Shown here in pieces: positions 32,291-42,925 of a DNA stretch of 64,000 bases. Numbering within the stretch: the first letter of the stretch is position 1; every line of letters starts with the position of its first letter. The translations under genes were made by a program, and so were the position numbers. This DNA comes from Hyposmocoma kahamanoa (lineage: Eukaryota; Arthropoda; Insecta; Lepidoptera; Cosmopterigidae): contig NW_020653200.1 in the NCBI RefSeq assembly GCF_003589595.1, forward strand, positions 4,236,532 to 4,300,531, given 5' to 3'. The notes under the pieces were generated by a model. That model was not told the DNA's origin. It ran no database searches and saw only the letters and a list, made by a program, of their open reading frames with translations.

Positions 32291-33475
32291 CTAACTTCGT
32301 GTCACTTGTGAAGACACGTTTTGAAACGATTTTCTATAAGAATACCCAAAGTATTTATCGCTATCAGGTCGGTAACCAATTTGAGATAAAAAATCCAAAA
32401 CTTTACTAGAAGAAAATGTAGAGGATGTAATTTCTACTGATTCGCTTTCGTCGCTTAAATTCGTCGATTCCATTTGAGACAAATTTATGGCTTCAAGTAA
32501 ATTATTTGCGGCTTGTTGTTCAATGAACTCCGTATAGGTTGTGTTGTCTTGATCTTCGTTTACAAGAGTTTCTGTTTTAGGTATGACCACTGTCGTGGTT
32601 GCTTCCTGTGATCTGTTGTGTGGCTCTGGCGGTGGTTTAATAATGTTTGCCCGTTGGCTGTTTAAGAATATATTCTTCGTGGCGGTGTCGTTATACTTAT
32701 TTTTATTTATAGCCTCAAGAGCCGAAGGTTGCTTAACAAGAAATTCAATCTGTGTATTATTCTTATTTTTATTCTCTTTTTGTCGAGTCAGGTTTCGTAT
32801 TACTGACCGAATCCATAGCACAGCTGGTTCTATGGCCATAAAATAACTTTGTTCGTTGATACACATCGATTTGTCCACAAAACCTGATAAACCGACTATT
32901 TTTCCTTCAATCAGCAGTGGTATGCCTTGTTGGTGATGGTAAGCATTCGACAAGTTGAAAGATTTGTTCACTGTACATACAATATATCCCATCGAACTCA
33001 TAGACGTGCCTTTGCAGCACTGTTGTACTATGGTTCTCATCAGTTTCAACCTTAGGTTGTCGAATACAGGAAAGAAACCTGTACGTCCACCTAAAACCTC
33101 AGTTTGCAAAGCACTCAATTTCAAATGGGGTCTCTCGGTTTTGGGGTCGTCTATCACGTGTACTAGAGCTACATTATTACGATTTATTATATTCCTCGAG
33201 CCTGTCAATACGCAGTTCCGGTTATAAGAATGCTTGTAAAAGCGCTTAATTGTAACAATTGTTGTGTTTCCTAATATCACCACTTTACAGTTTTCGGCGC
33301 AATAAGCCGATGTAATAATGATATAAGGCAATATAAATGAACCTATGCAACAATCATTCGGGTATGGATCGCACTTACAACAACTAAAATGTGCAATAGT
33401 ATCCGGAGATATAGTTAGACCGACGTCAACTCTTTGTAATAGCAGCAGAATAATAATGGTTTCGAACATATCCAC
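32291..33475 (-). CDS. secreted trypsin-fold pseudoprotease A (catalytically dead homologue)
   Basis: A single 394-residue exon. It has a hydrophobic signal peptide (about 1-19), then a Cys-rich start CCxCxPxPNDCC (32-43) in place of the usual activation site. ILPYIIITSAYCAENC (48-63) aligns with the trypsin block around His57, but His is Tyr58. RNNVALVHV (99-107) aligns with the Asp102 block, with Asp replaced by Asn101. QQGIPLLIEGKIVGLSGF (182-199) aligns with the Ser195 block, with Ser replaced by Gln183. After about residue 225 comes a Ser/Thr/Asn-rich tail of about 170 residues. NTT (70) and NLS (174) are possible glycosylation sites. It is closely related to the gene at 37509-38648 on the same strand. 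The role is unknown; the family call rests on the aligned blocks only. Confidence 0.82.
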   Translation of the reverse strand: MDMFETIIILLLLQRVDVGLTISPDTIAHFSCCKCDPYPNDCCIGSFILPYIIITSAYCAENCKVVILGNTTIVTIKRFYKHSYNRNCVLTGSRNIINRNNVALVHVIDDPKTERPHLKLSALQTEVLGGRTGFFPVFDNLRLKLMRTIVQQCCKGTSMSSMGYIVCTVNKSFNLSNAYHHQQGIPLLIEGKIVGLSGFVDKSMCINEQSYFMAIEPAVLWIRSVIRNLTRQKENKNKNNTQIEFLVKQPSALEAINKNKYNDTATKNIFLNSQRANIIKPPPEPHNRSQEATTTVVIPKTETLVNEDQDNTTYTEFIEQQAANNLLEAINLSQMESTNLSDESESVEITSSTFSSSKVLDFLSQIGYRPDSDKYFGYSYRKSFQNVSSQVTRS

Positions 33476-33573
33476 TGAATACTTTTATCAATTTGTTTGA
33501 CTACATTTGTGTACGAATTGAAACCCATAGTTCATATCGTAATAAGTACCTACAAAGAAACTTCCCTTTTCGT

Positions 33574-33580
33574 TTTTATA
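33574..33580 (-). promoter_or_regulatory. candidate TATA box, pseudoprotease A
   Basis: TATAAAA on the minus strand, about 100 nt upstream of the ATG. Motif only. Confidence 0.35.
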
Positions 33581-34219
33581 TTATAACCAATAAACTTTGG
33601 TAGGTATATATTTCTCGAGAACATAAATAAATTGGTTTATACGCAACATACTTCTTGGCAGTTTGATAGCGAAAGTGTTTGGTTGGATGCGTCTGAAAAT
33701 ATGCAATGTGCTAAGTAAAATTGATTCACAAACACAAGACATACGCACATTTTGCTGTGTGGCTATTTTTTATACACTATGCCGCTGCCAAAAAATATTT
33801 GGGTACTGCTAATCACATAGATTTAGTATATAGGTACCCATAATAAATCTATTTCTAACCACGATGGAAGTATTTTAACAAAATTAAAAAATATTGTTTT
33901 CCCTATTTTAGTTCGTAAATTAGCCTTGCATGTTTGTAAAGATGTTCGTAATATATAGTTAAGAGGGACAGTAAAAAAAAGCAAAATATGCGAATTATGG
34001 CGATTTAAGAAAAAATGGTCAAGAAATTTAAGAAATAAATAGTCAGGGGACGTATAGAACGAAATAATTCACAATAAAATTGTTTATTTGTTTGTTTTAG
34101 CTGAGCTGAAAACATGCTAAATTTGTTGTGGGTATATTAATTTATAAGTCTGAATAAATCACTTTATTAATATTACTGTAGGAACAAAAGAATTAACTGA
34201 AGCGACAACTTACTAACTT
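33581..34219. other. upstream region of pseudoprotease A, no other gene seen
   Basis: AT-rich. The open frames are short. Confidence 0.4.
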
Positions 34220-34325
34220 AACTGCCTCAGTGGTTATTTATCTCGTGTTTAGGTGTAATGTGTGGTTGTCTATATGTGTCTCCATATATATATATATATA
34301 TAGGGTTTCCCTAGTGCGGGACTAT
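34220..34325 (+). repeat. SINE (family 2) fragment with TA microsatellite
   Basis: Starts ACTGCCTCAGTGG, keeps TGTGTGGTTGTCTATATGTG and GGGTTTCCCTAGTGCGGGAC. The tRNA head is mostly deleted and a (TA) run replaces the centre (34283-34302). Confidence 0.7.
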
Positions 34326-34349
34326 AAGTTTGTAAAAAACGAAGTATTT

Positions 34350-34432
34350 TTATTTTTTTATAATATCAAGTGACGGGACGAACAAGTGGTGGTAAACTAC
34401 ACGCCTGTTCGTTACAGTTGCAATGAATACAG
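34350..34432 (-). repeat. dispersed repeat family A, fragment
   Basis: ATATCAAGTGACGGGACGAA and ACGCCTGTTCGTTACAGTTG match the 3' part of family A, reverse orientation (see 36010-36470). Confidence 0.65.
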
Positions 34433-35507
34433 AATATTTGTGGCATATACGGAGACGTACACATCGGTTAGTTGTTGGCGCTGTACCATTTCAGCTTTCT
34501 AATTTGTGATTTCAGCGCAAATGAGAGTTGATATTTAAAAGTGGTATAAGATTCATTTGCCCGAAGAGTTGCTGGGATGGATGGCCCTTGTTTCTTCTCT
34601 ATTTCTGGTTGTATAATTGATCCCTTTGAAGCACAGCACTGACGAATTAAACGTGTGCCGTGTTGTCACTTGCGGGTTGATGCGAACTTCACGACGTGCT
34701 ACGATTAGTTGGAATAGCAAAATTGTACGAAAATAGTGCTATTTGTAATATTTTATTTATAATAATAATTTTGGAGTCACATTTTTTCCTGGGGTCTGAT
34801 AATAAATTGCAGCGAAAGTATCTAAATGATCTTGGGTGTAAAATAAGCAATAGGCTGAATGCATTTTCTTGTACACAACGACTTATTTGTTGACTTTAAG
34901 AGAACTTCTAATTGATGCTTGGTAATTCAACTTTTAAACTAGTTTTTCTATTTCATTAGGGAGTAGCGACACACCAGGGATGAGGTTTTGAGACTTAAAA
35001 CATCAGGGCATCTTTTCGTAAAAAAATAATTTCTTACGTCGTCGCCAGTTTCATTGGGTAGATGGTCAATGATGTAAATAAAGATATAGATATAAAACTA
35101 AGTAATCTAAGGAAGAAATTTCACTGAAAATTTATGTACATAACATACTCTACATTTCAAATTTTACTCGGTCGTAAGCCAATTCCTTTCCCGGAAGGAA
35201 AATTTGTCTTAAGACAAAATTATCCTAGTGGGAACTTTCTATTCCCGATATTTTTCAGGATTGTTAGCGCCTTAGCATAATAAAAATAACGAGTAGATTA
35301 GCTAAGGGCGTATATACAATCAGTCTGTCGTGAAAAACGTCTGTTTTCAAGAGGTCTTCTGTACGTCGCTGTTTACCAGCTATTAAAGGCTATTTTTTAT
35401 TTATTTGTATTCAGGGTACAAAAACCCATAAATACATACCTTATAGACTAACATACATAATAATACAATAAAACACTTATATAATATATACCTTAAGGAA
35501 TAACACA
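34433..35507. other. intergenic DNA, no gene seen
   Basis: Nothing recognised. The 65-codon frame at 34696 is probably chance. Confidence 0.4.
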
Positions 35508-35900
35508 TTATAATATAACACTATTTCTAACTAATATACACCAATTGTACTTGGTAACCGGCCGCGGCCGCCGATACATGACACCTTTCGGCCAAAACTC
35601 TTCCTTCATGAAGGTCGATAGATGTTCGGTCGGCATTCTGACCACAAATGAATTACAATTTACGTTGTGGCGGGACTCTAATCGGTCGACCCTCAGGGTG
35701 TATTCAGCTTTATGTCTGATGTGCTCCACTATCTCCTCAGACTTCGTGGTGTTATGCAGTCGTGACAGGTACAGCAACGTCGGCCGGCAACTGGCCGGAC
35801 GCAACAGGAAGTTCGGTCCTGTCGGTGCTATGCCACACTGGTTACGGTTGGTGGGCTTCCTCTTCCTCTTCACCACCTTTGTGAAGCGTTTCTCTCGCAC
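35508..35900 (-). pseudogene. non-LTR retrotransposon ORF1 remnant
   Basis: The minus-strand frame has the end-of-ORF1 wording known from lepidopteran LINEs: YLSRLHNTTKSEEIVEHI, then NSFVVRMP...HLSTFMKEEFWPKGV. This resembles the degenerate RNA-binding-fold domain before the C-terminus of ORF1. A shifted relic continues upstream to about 35970. The 142-codon frame on the opposite strand is its shadow. Confidence 0.62.
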
Positions 35901-36009
35901 CGGTCCGTCTGTCTCTGTCGCCTCGGTCTTGCAACTACAAAGACAGCCTCACGGAGATTGTTTTTGCTGTTAGTCGAAACGACCTTAATCCATATAAGCA
36001 TTATACATA

Positions 36010-36470
36010 TTTCGTAGCAGTAGAGCTCCATAAGAAAGAGTTCCTCCAGGGAAGTACTGCCACCTTAGCTATTTCTGCCGCCAAGCAGTAATGTGAGACT
36101 GTGTTCCGGTTTTGAAGGGTAGGGTGTTGGTGAAATTACAGGCATATGGGGCTTTTCAAGTTGTCTCAAGGTGATGGGCGCTGAGGCAGTGCACTTCAGG
36201 TCTTTGCTATTTGAAGCTCAAAATCACACTGCAACGGTTATGAACACGCGTGTGGCCTTTACCTTCAGACGCACGACTTGTACGTCTCATCACTTAGGGT
36301 CGTATTCCAGAACTCTACTCAATGCTCAAGTCAGGATCTGAGTATGATTTCAAGCACTGGAAATACGACCCTAATGGCAGGGATTTGAGTATGATTTAGA
36401 GTGCTTTAAACCATACTAAAATCCTGACTTGAGCATTGAGTAGAGTTCTAGAATACGACCCTTAGTGTCA
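36010..36470 (+). repeat. dispersed repeat family A, near full length, split by a MITE
   Basis: Runs from GTAGCAGTAGAGCTCC through TCCAGGGAAGTACTGCCACC, GGTGAAATTACAGGCATATG and GCACGACTTG to CATCACT at 36294, where a Harbinger-like MITE interrupts it. AGTGTCATAAAA continues after the MITE. This is a common lepidopteran LINE-tail or SINE-like repeat. Confidence 0.72.
36297..36461. mobile_element. Harbinger-like foldback MITE, copy 4
   Basis: GGGTCGTATTCCAG at the left and its complement at the right, flanked by TTA on both sides (36294-36296, 36462-36464). It is inserted in the 3' end of a family A repeat. Confidence 0.85.
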
Positions 36471-36604
36471 TAAAAAACCACCATTTGAAATACTCGTATG
36501 AACCAATAAAGTGATTTGCAAAATGAGCCCCGATCAAGGCTTGCTAAAAATATTGTAAATAAAAAGAAAGACTCGGCCACCGGTTAAGCTGCAAAAAGTA
36601 ACTC

Positions 36605-36730
36605 ACTTTATAACCGACTTAAAAAAAGGAGGAGGTTCTCAATTCGACTGCATTTTTTAGTATGACGCAATTCCTCTGACATTTGTGAACCGATATCGAT
36701 TTTTGTTTTGTTGGAAAGGGGGTATGGTAA
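36605..36730 (-). repeat. dispersed repeat family B, end fragment
   Basis: ATAACCGACTT then GGAGGAGGTTCTCAATTCGA, the reverse of the right end of the copy at 29225-29700. Confidence 0.6.
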
Positions 36731-36769
36731 GAAAGCACGAGTCCATCGTGTTTCCGTTGCAGAGTATAT

Positions 36770-37321
36770 TTTTTTTATATTAATGTAGGCAGCAAACAAA
36801 CATACGGCCTGTCTGACGGAAAGCGGTCACCGTCGCCTATGAACGCCTGCAACACCAGAGGCGTCACGAGCGCGTTGCCAACCCTTTAGCGCTCTTCTGA
36901 AACCCCATTTGAAGGACTCCATGCTGTATTCCTGCGGGAAAACCTCGACTGGGAGAAACAGTACAGTACGAGATCGACTCGGTTCCAGAATCTGAGGATG
37001 GCCAGGTATGTCGGTTGCGAGCGGTGTGATGATAAAATGAAATGTTTCTGTTGGCATCATGTCAAGCAGTTCTTCAGAACATTGGCCATTGTACAAGCGA
37101 TAGAACAGATATAGGGAGGCAAAGTCTCTCCTCCAAGACAGTGGTTCAATATCGTCTGTAAACACAGGATTGTCAACAATTCTCATAGCACGTCTTTGAA
37201 CCACGTTAAAGCGCCCAAGCTGGCATCCAGGAGCTCTCGCCCAAAGATAGCAGCAGTATTCCATGTGACGATTGTTTTCTGTTGTAAATAAAATCATTAC
37301 TTTGTATATTATGTTCGACAT
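36770..37321 (-). pseudogene. CR1-like LINE, ORF2 C-terminus and 3' end
   Basis: The minus-strand frame 37321-36827 reads YCCYLWARAPGCQL, VVQRRAMRIVDNP, FASLYLFYRLYNGQCSEEL, LEPSRSRTV, GFRRALKGWQRARD. This is the ORF2 tail of a lepidopteran CR1/jockey-like LINE. The block expected between the Arg-rich and Phe-Pro parts is deleted. It is followed by the usual short 3' region ending in oligo-A. 5' truncated and inactive. Confidence 0.82.
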
Positions 37322-37428
37322 GTCTATAATCTATTTACTTATGTAAGAAATTAAAAACATATTACAATGCTGTCCATGATTGGGTTAGGATATTAACATC
37401 ATGACTGCCCGCCACTCTTTAGAATACA

Positions 37429-37434
37429 TTTATT
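37429..37434 (-). terminator. candidate polyadenylation signal, pseudoprotease B
   Basis: AATAAA on the minus strand, about 75 nt past the stop codon. Confidence 0.5.
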
Positions 37435-37508
37435 CCTTTTAGTCTCTGCAACAGACAGAAAACTGTGGAAATTGAACATAAAGGCTTAATTTTAAAAGCG
37501 AAAAATAT

Positions 37509-38648
37509 TTATGTTAAATCTGGGAAATTTTCTTCTCTCGCGGAAGCCGGCGTCGTCAAAATTAATTTGGGAACACTGGCGTTTAATTCGTTGCGGACGT
37601 AGTTGTAGAACCACTCCATGGCTTCAGAATCATTTCTAACGGTTTTCAAGCCATAGTTGTAAAAGGGATTCAATGTAGTATCCTTCTTGTTATCACTTAC
37701 ATTTTCATCTGATGACCAAATTTTTTTAGGACTTGTTGATTCTGTAGTCGGTATATTTATAATTGATACCGTTGTGTTTGCCTTGAACAATGTGACATTG
37801 ATGCTAGGTGACAAGACTGATGTTGTTGTTGGTGAACTCTGCATTACGGTCGTTACGAAAGTAGGAGTGGACTGTGAATGTTCTTGCGGCGGAGTTTCTT
37901 CATGCACTCTAAGTACTACTCCATTATTATTGTTCTGGATAGTTTTTACATTTTTCAGGCGTTTAATCGGAGAAACTATTGAGCGAATCCAAGATAATGA
38001 GGGGCCTATAGCTAAGAAATATTTTTGCTCGTTTTCACACATCGCTTTTTCGACGAAGCCTGTTACTCCTATTATTTTTCCATCTACCAATAATGGGACA
38101 CCTTGTTGTTGTTGGCATGGTGCGTTCGACTTTCTTAAAACTTTATTAACTGTACATATGACGTACCCCAACGAATATCTTGAATGCTGTCGACAACGTT
38201 GTACTATTGTTTTTACTAGTCTTGGTCTCATATTGTCAATGACAGGAACTAGTGCGGTAAGTCCGTAGATAGCTTCGATAACAACGGCACTTAGTCTAAG
38301 GTAAGGCGCAGATGGATCACCGTAGCTGTCGAGGCCTAACAAGCCAACGTCGTTCCGTTGAATTTTGTGTCTCAGATCTTCCATCAAATAGTTTTTGTAA
38401 TGTTGATGGCTGTATCTCTTAACAACCGAAATATTCCTATATTTACCTATTATCGCATATTCGCAGTTATCAGCGCAGAAAGCTGTGGTAATTACTATAG
38501 TAGGCAAAATCAAAGTACCGACACAGCAATCATTGGGCTGAGGATTACAATTACAACACCTTAAATAAACAATTGTGGTTTTAGATATACCTAGCCCAAC
38601 CCGTACTTGTAACAAAATCAGGAACCCGAGAACACATTTGATATACAT
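37509..38648 (-). CDS. secreted trypsin-fold pseudoprotease B (catalytically dead homologue)
   Basis: A single 379-residue exon, paralogous to the gene at 32291-33475. Signal peptide about 1-20; CCxCxPxPNDCC at 31-42; ILPTIVITTAFCADNC (47-62) aligns with the His57 block, where His is Phe57. RNDVGLLGLD (98-107) aligns with the Asp102 block and here Asp100 is kept. APCQQQQGVPLLVDGKIIG (176-194) aligns with the Ser195 block, where Ser is Gln182 and Cys178 is kept. A Thr/Ser/Pro-rich tail follows from about 225 and ends in a short ordered-looking segment (EAMEWFYNYVRNEL). The two genes share their layout up to the end of the protease-like part, while the tails hardly align. The role is unknown. 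Confidence 0.83.
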   Translation of the reverse strand: MYIKCVLGFLILLQVRVGLGISKTTIVYLRCCNCNPQPNDCCVGTLILPTIVITTAFCADNCEYAIIGKYRNISVVKRYSHQHYKNYLMEDLRHKIQRNDVGLLGLDSYGDPSAPYLRLSAVVIEAIYGLTALVPVIDNMRPRLVKTIVQRCRQHSRYSLGYVICTVNKVLRKSNAPCQQQQGVPLLVDGKIIGVTGFVEKAMCENEQKYFLAIGPSLSWIRSIVSPIKRLKNVKTIQNNNNGVVLRVHEETPPQEHSQSTPTFVTTVMQSSPTTTSVLSPSINVTLFKANTTVSIINIPTTESTSPKKIWSSDENVSDNKKDTTLNPFYNYGLKTVRNDSEAMEWFYNYVRNELNASVPKLILTTPASAREENFPDLT

Positions 38649-38688
38649 TTCAAATCATTTATGAAGATGCAGGGATTGTTTGTCGATG

Positions 38689-38695
38689 ATTTATA
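38689..38695 (-). promoter_or_regulatory. candidate TATA box, pseudoprotease B
   Basis: TATAAAT on the minus strand about 40 nt upstream of the ATG, a spacing that would give a very short leader. Confidence 0.4.
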
Positions 38696-38699
38696 TTTT

Positions 38700-40351
38700 T
38701 TTTACATTGTTGTTTTACGAGTAGGTAATAAAAGTGCAATGCTTATCGGTAAGTAATTTAAATGTAAATTGGCCAAGATTATATTCCGATTTATTTTTCA
38801 TCTCAAATAACTCAAGAAGCCGAATGAATCTACTGGATCTTTCGAGTAGACCCGTATAGTTTGTCAGGTTGCTTTGTAAAATAACAGTCTAGAAATTAAT
38901 AATACTAAGTAATATTACCATGACAAAAGCAAGCGCACATACTAACAGTATGAAAGAATTTCTTGAACTGATTTCATACAATTTCGTGCAAAGCTTTGTA
39001 CTCAAATTGATAAAAAACGCTTTTAATTTTTTTTGTGACAAATATTAATAACAAGGGTACTGAGGAAAGAACACACAAAATTTACAGTACCTAGCATTAT
39101 ATATTTGGTGAAATTATAGGCATATAGGACTTGTCAACTTATGTCTCAGTGTGACGGGCGCAGTGGCAGTACCCTTCAGATCTTTGCGATTTAAAACTCT
39201 GAGAGAAGCACTGCAACTTATTTGGACATCTACTACCAGGCTCACAACTCGTTAGTCTTGTTACATACCTACGTGATTTACATCACACATCAATAGTAAA
39301 ATGACTTGTGTTTACTTTACAACTGTTTTCCTCCTTTTTTCGTTTAAGCTAGACCCTGACGGAGGCAAAGACGAGTTCGCTCACTCAAAGACATACTTAG
39401 ATCCCAGCGATTAGAGTGTCATTTAGGCGGTAGGTCTACCAGCAACAAGAGCTATGACTAGGCAAAATGGAAGTGCATAACACTTTAAGAGGCATTTCTC
39501 ACGAGCTCTATGTAAATGCGCCCGTGAAATATCCACTTGGTCAATGAGGCCTCGTAATGCTCAACATTGTACCATCACGCGCCACTACCCCGAAATAGAG
39601 GCATTCCATTCATAAACAATGCACATCATGAATGAAATACTATCGGCCCACATTACCAACTAAATTAACCACTCGGAGAACATGATATTCGGTCCGCACA
39701 ACTAAAAGCACGTATCGCGATAAATCAAAGATAACGTCGTAGAGTTATGCGGATGGATCTGTTATTAAAATACCAATAATATGCCAACTTCGCATTGCAT
39801 TGAGCCCGTTTCGATACTAAATATTAAATAAATAATCAACTAGGAGCTGTTTGTGCGTAACTTGCTATCGTTATTTAGAGAATTGAATGCCAAATTATCT
39901 AAATATAGCTCTACATATTTGTACAATATATTTTATATCATGAACACTGTTTCAAGAACATGAGATACCTACGGACTGTTCTGGAATCCGTAGATATAAA
40001 CAAATATACTTAGTATGATAAGTATTTCAGACATTTCGATTTTCGAATCAGGTATTTCGATACATTTCTATTGCAATGTCTGCTTTGTTTGTGTAACGTG
40101 AAACGAATGTGGCATCAAACAAATGTCTCACCTCACCTCATGAGGTGACTTAGCCTCACTCATGTCACACTGCACTGCCCGCTTATTAGCTGATTTTACA
40201 TCCAATAGTACTAAATAAAATTAGCATTTATTCATACTATATCATATCACTTAAGTTATCCAATTGATTGATACCATTAAGTTATGAAAATGTGCTTAAT
40301 TTTCCCCGTCTGTTGCGTCATTGCCGTATTGTAGGTGCAAATATTCTTACC
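38700..40351. other. intergenic DNA with one family A repeat, no gene seen
   Basis: Contains a family A fragment at about 39105-39265 (plus). The rest is unrecognised. Confidence 0.4.
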
Positions 40352-40359
40352 ACTACCTC

Positions 40360-40593
40360 CATTGACTTACAATTATAATAATATGGACGTCGGGTCCGCG
40401 CTAAAAAGTGTCCGCACTTGTAAGGCGCTAAAATCGTATACAGAGTGCCAAACTCCGCTTTAGTCTTCATTTGTTCGACTGACAGCGCGATACTGCGATG
40501 ACATTACAATTTAAATTTCGAATAGGTTGACTTGGGACATTTTTTTCGTGGTTTTTGTATTAGACCCGTCGTCCATTTATTTGTAAGTCAATG
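40360..40593. mobile_element. MITE with CATTGACTTAC termini and 8-bp duplication, copy 1
   Basis: Starts CATTGACTTACAA and ends TTTGTAAGTCAATG. It is flanked by ACTACCTC on both sides (40352-40359, 40594-40601). It contains GGACGTCGGGTCCGCGCTAA and inverted GACCCGTCGTCC. An 8-bp duplication suits hAT or P-type mobilisation. Confidence 0.88.
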
Positions 40594-40601
40594 ACTACCT
40601 C

Positions 40602-40974
40602 ACCTTATTTGAAGTAGGACATTGTACCGCCTCGCTTTTTCCAAATGAGGTACTCCCTCAAACTCATTTTAATTTCATGTTCTACCGAATACTAGTTCAG
40701 TAGGTTCAACAGTAACGATCTAATGTGTAGTTCCAAACAAGGAAGCAGAGCTAGATGCGTAGTGCGTTGGATTCGTTCATTCATGTTCGCATCGCCGCCA
40801 GTAGTCGGTCCGCGAGGGAAAATCTTAACACCGCGATGCAGACTTTGCTATTTCGACGCCAATGCGCAATCTAGCGGTGCGGTAACTAATATGAGTTTTT
40901 GCCTGTTATGTGATTTTGTTACACACCTGAATTTTATTATAAGGAGCAATTATTTTAATGGTTGATTTTGCTAC
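40602..40974. other. short intergenic stretch, no gene seen
   Basis: The 80-codon frame at 40723 has no recognisable motif. Confidence 0.35.
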
Positions 40975-41180
40975 TCTCCAATTCAAGGCGTTTTTCTCTC
41001 TCAATATACTTTGAGTAGTGAGAATCGATTTTTATTATCTCCTGTGTCAAGTTCCATATAGTGGCGAACTAGGGGATGAATCCGGGTTTGCGCACTTTCC
41101 GGTAACCGATTTCAATAAAACTTGGCAAATACCTAGATGTAATTCCATGTACTTTTGAGGTCGGTTTTTTTTATTCTCTC
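40975..41180 (-). repeat. dispersed repeat family B, fragment
   Basis: Reverse of the left part of the copy at 29225-29700: CAAGGCGTTTTTCTCTC...TTTGAGTAGTGAGAA...TTTTGAGGTCGGTTTTTTT. Confidence 0.65.
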
Positions 41181-41325
41181 TAGAGTACTTACATGTTTAT
41201 GTTATATTATAACAAAAAGTGTAAACTAAATTGACCAACTTCACTGTTTATTTTACTTATATATAATAATAATAATAATTTTTTTACGACCACGGGTAAA
41301 TGTTACTTCATTACTCTGCATTTGT

Positions 41326-41372
41326 TAGAGATGAGGTATATCGATAAAAAATTTCGATATACGTCATCTCTA
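41326..41372. repeat. hairpin containing TATCGATA
   Basis: Arms TAGAGATGAGGTATATCGA and TCGATATACGTCATCTCTA, one mismatch, short AT loop. The left arm ends in TATCGATA, the DREF recognition sequence known from Drosophila. Confidence 0.7.
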
Positions 41373-41789
41373 ATATTCATTCTTTTTGAAATTTTCTAAA
41401 ATACCGATTAAAAATTGCAATTGCATTACAGTTGTGTATTTTATGCCTTCAGTATAATGCAAAACATGCCACATCTGTACATCTATACATCACACTATAC
41501 ATCGTTCAGAATACGTCAGAAAAATAAAGGTATAACTGTCAAAAAAAAATCTGTTGAATTTACCTCATCCCTATGACAGAGCCACGCAATGTTTTTTTCG
41601 TTCTTATTGCTTGGACATAAAGGTTTTTCTTTTTCCGCGTTAATAAGTGTGGTGACTTCCTTAAATAATATAAAATGAACAAGAGCCTGACCTAGTGATT
41701 TCTAAAGAAGTGGGTGAAGCACATTTTTTGTTTAATACGTACGGATGCGAGTTTGGAGATTTGTCAATTTGAAAAATTGTGGTCTGATT

Positions 41790-41980
41790 TTTTTTTTATA
41801 ACTTCAAATCACGGGACGAACAAGTCTTGCGCGTGACGGAAAGCTACACGCCTTTCCATGACAGTTACAGTGCCACTCAGAGCTTTAAATTGCAAAGATC
41901 TGAGGGGCACTACCACTGTGCCGTTCACCCTGAGACATAAGTCCCATGTGCCTGTAATTTCACCAGTACCAGCAATTTTA
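41790..41980 (-). repeat. dispersed repeat family A, copy
   Basis: TCACGGGACGAACAAGTC, then CAGTGCCACTCAGAGCTTTA and GTGCCTGTAATTTCACCAG, reverse orientation. Confidence 0.7.
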
Positions 41981-42154
41981 AGTGTTGAAACAAAAGTTGT
42001 TTATTTTAATGATAGGACAGCCTTGATTGAAACTGATTCTACACACAGGGTGTATAAACGTTCGAACATGTTTTAGCTAGTGATTGTATCTTCTGAAAGA
42101 TACAGCTACATGTTACAAGTTATAAGCTACAAAAAATATTGATAACTTTTTTTT

Positions 42155-42420
42155 TTTTAAAACTGGACTCAAAAGTTCGTGGAAATACATCTATTTGACA
42201 AGTTTTATTGAAAGCGGTTACCGGAAAGTTCGCCAAACTGGATTCACACCCTAGTTTGCCACCCTTAAAGGTGGACTATTTTCTTAAAATTTAAATGGGA
42301 TCAATAATGAGGCACACTCTTTCCAACAAAAAAGAATCATTAAAATCAAGTCACGAAAAAGAGTAATCGCGTAACATATCCATAAGAAAATACGGTGCTG
42401 GGATTTGAAGTCGGTTAAAA
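42155..42420 (+). repeat. dispersed repeat family B, copy
   Basis: From GACTCAAAAGTTCGTGG to GAAGTCGGTTAAAAAC, with AAGAATCATTAAAATC and AATCGCGTAACATA. Confidence 0.65.
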
Positions 42421-42672
42421 ACTTTAATTAGCAAACAATAAGCACGGAAGCGTGTCGTAAAAGAGTGCGTCCAGGGAAGTGCAGCCACAGTACACTACAG
42501 TGGGAAAACTATGAATTAATACTTACGTTTGCAATAATAATTTATTTAATAAAATCTCAATAAATGGTACATAATTACTGTAATAAATTACTTATTAAAG
42601 AATAATAAAAAAGCCTACGCAATTAAAATCATATTACGTACACAATCTGTTCAGATTTTTTTACTTATATTT

Positions 42673-42925
42673 AGTAGCAGTATAGCTCTTTGTGAAATAG
42701 TTCGTCTAGGCAAGTACAGCCACGGTAAGGGTGTTGGTGAAATTGCAGGCACATGGGACTTGTGTCTCACAACTTGTGACAACTTATGTCTCAGTGTAAC
42801 GGGTGCACTGGGAGTGAGCGCTCCTCAGATCTTTGCGATTTTAAGTCTGAGTAGCACTGCTACTGTTATTAATTGGCATATCGTTTACCACCAGGCGAAA
42901 TACTTGTTCGTTCCGTCACTTAATA
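42673..42925 (+). repeat. dispersed repeat family A, copy
   Basis: AGTAGCAGTATAGCTC, GGTGAAATTGCAGGCACATG, then TACTTGTTCGTTCCGTCACT at the 3' end. Confidence 0.7.

Noticed and set aside
35545..35973. 142-codon plus-strand ORF
   Set aside because: Shadow of the LINE ORF1 remnant on the minus strand.
32291..38648. Active trypsin-like proteases
   Set aside because: The His and Ser positions are replaced in both genes and no activation site is seen.
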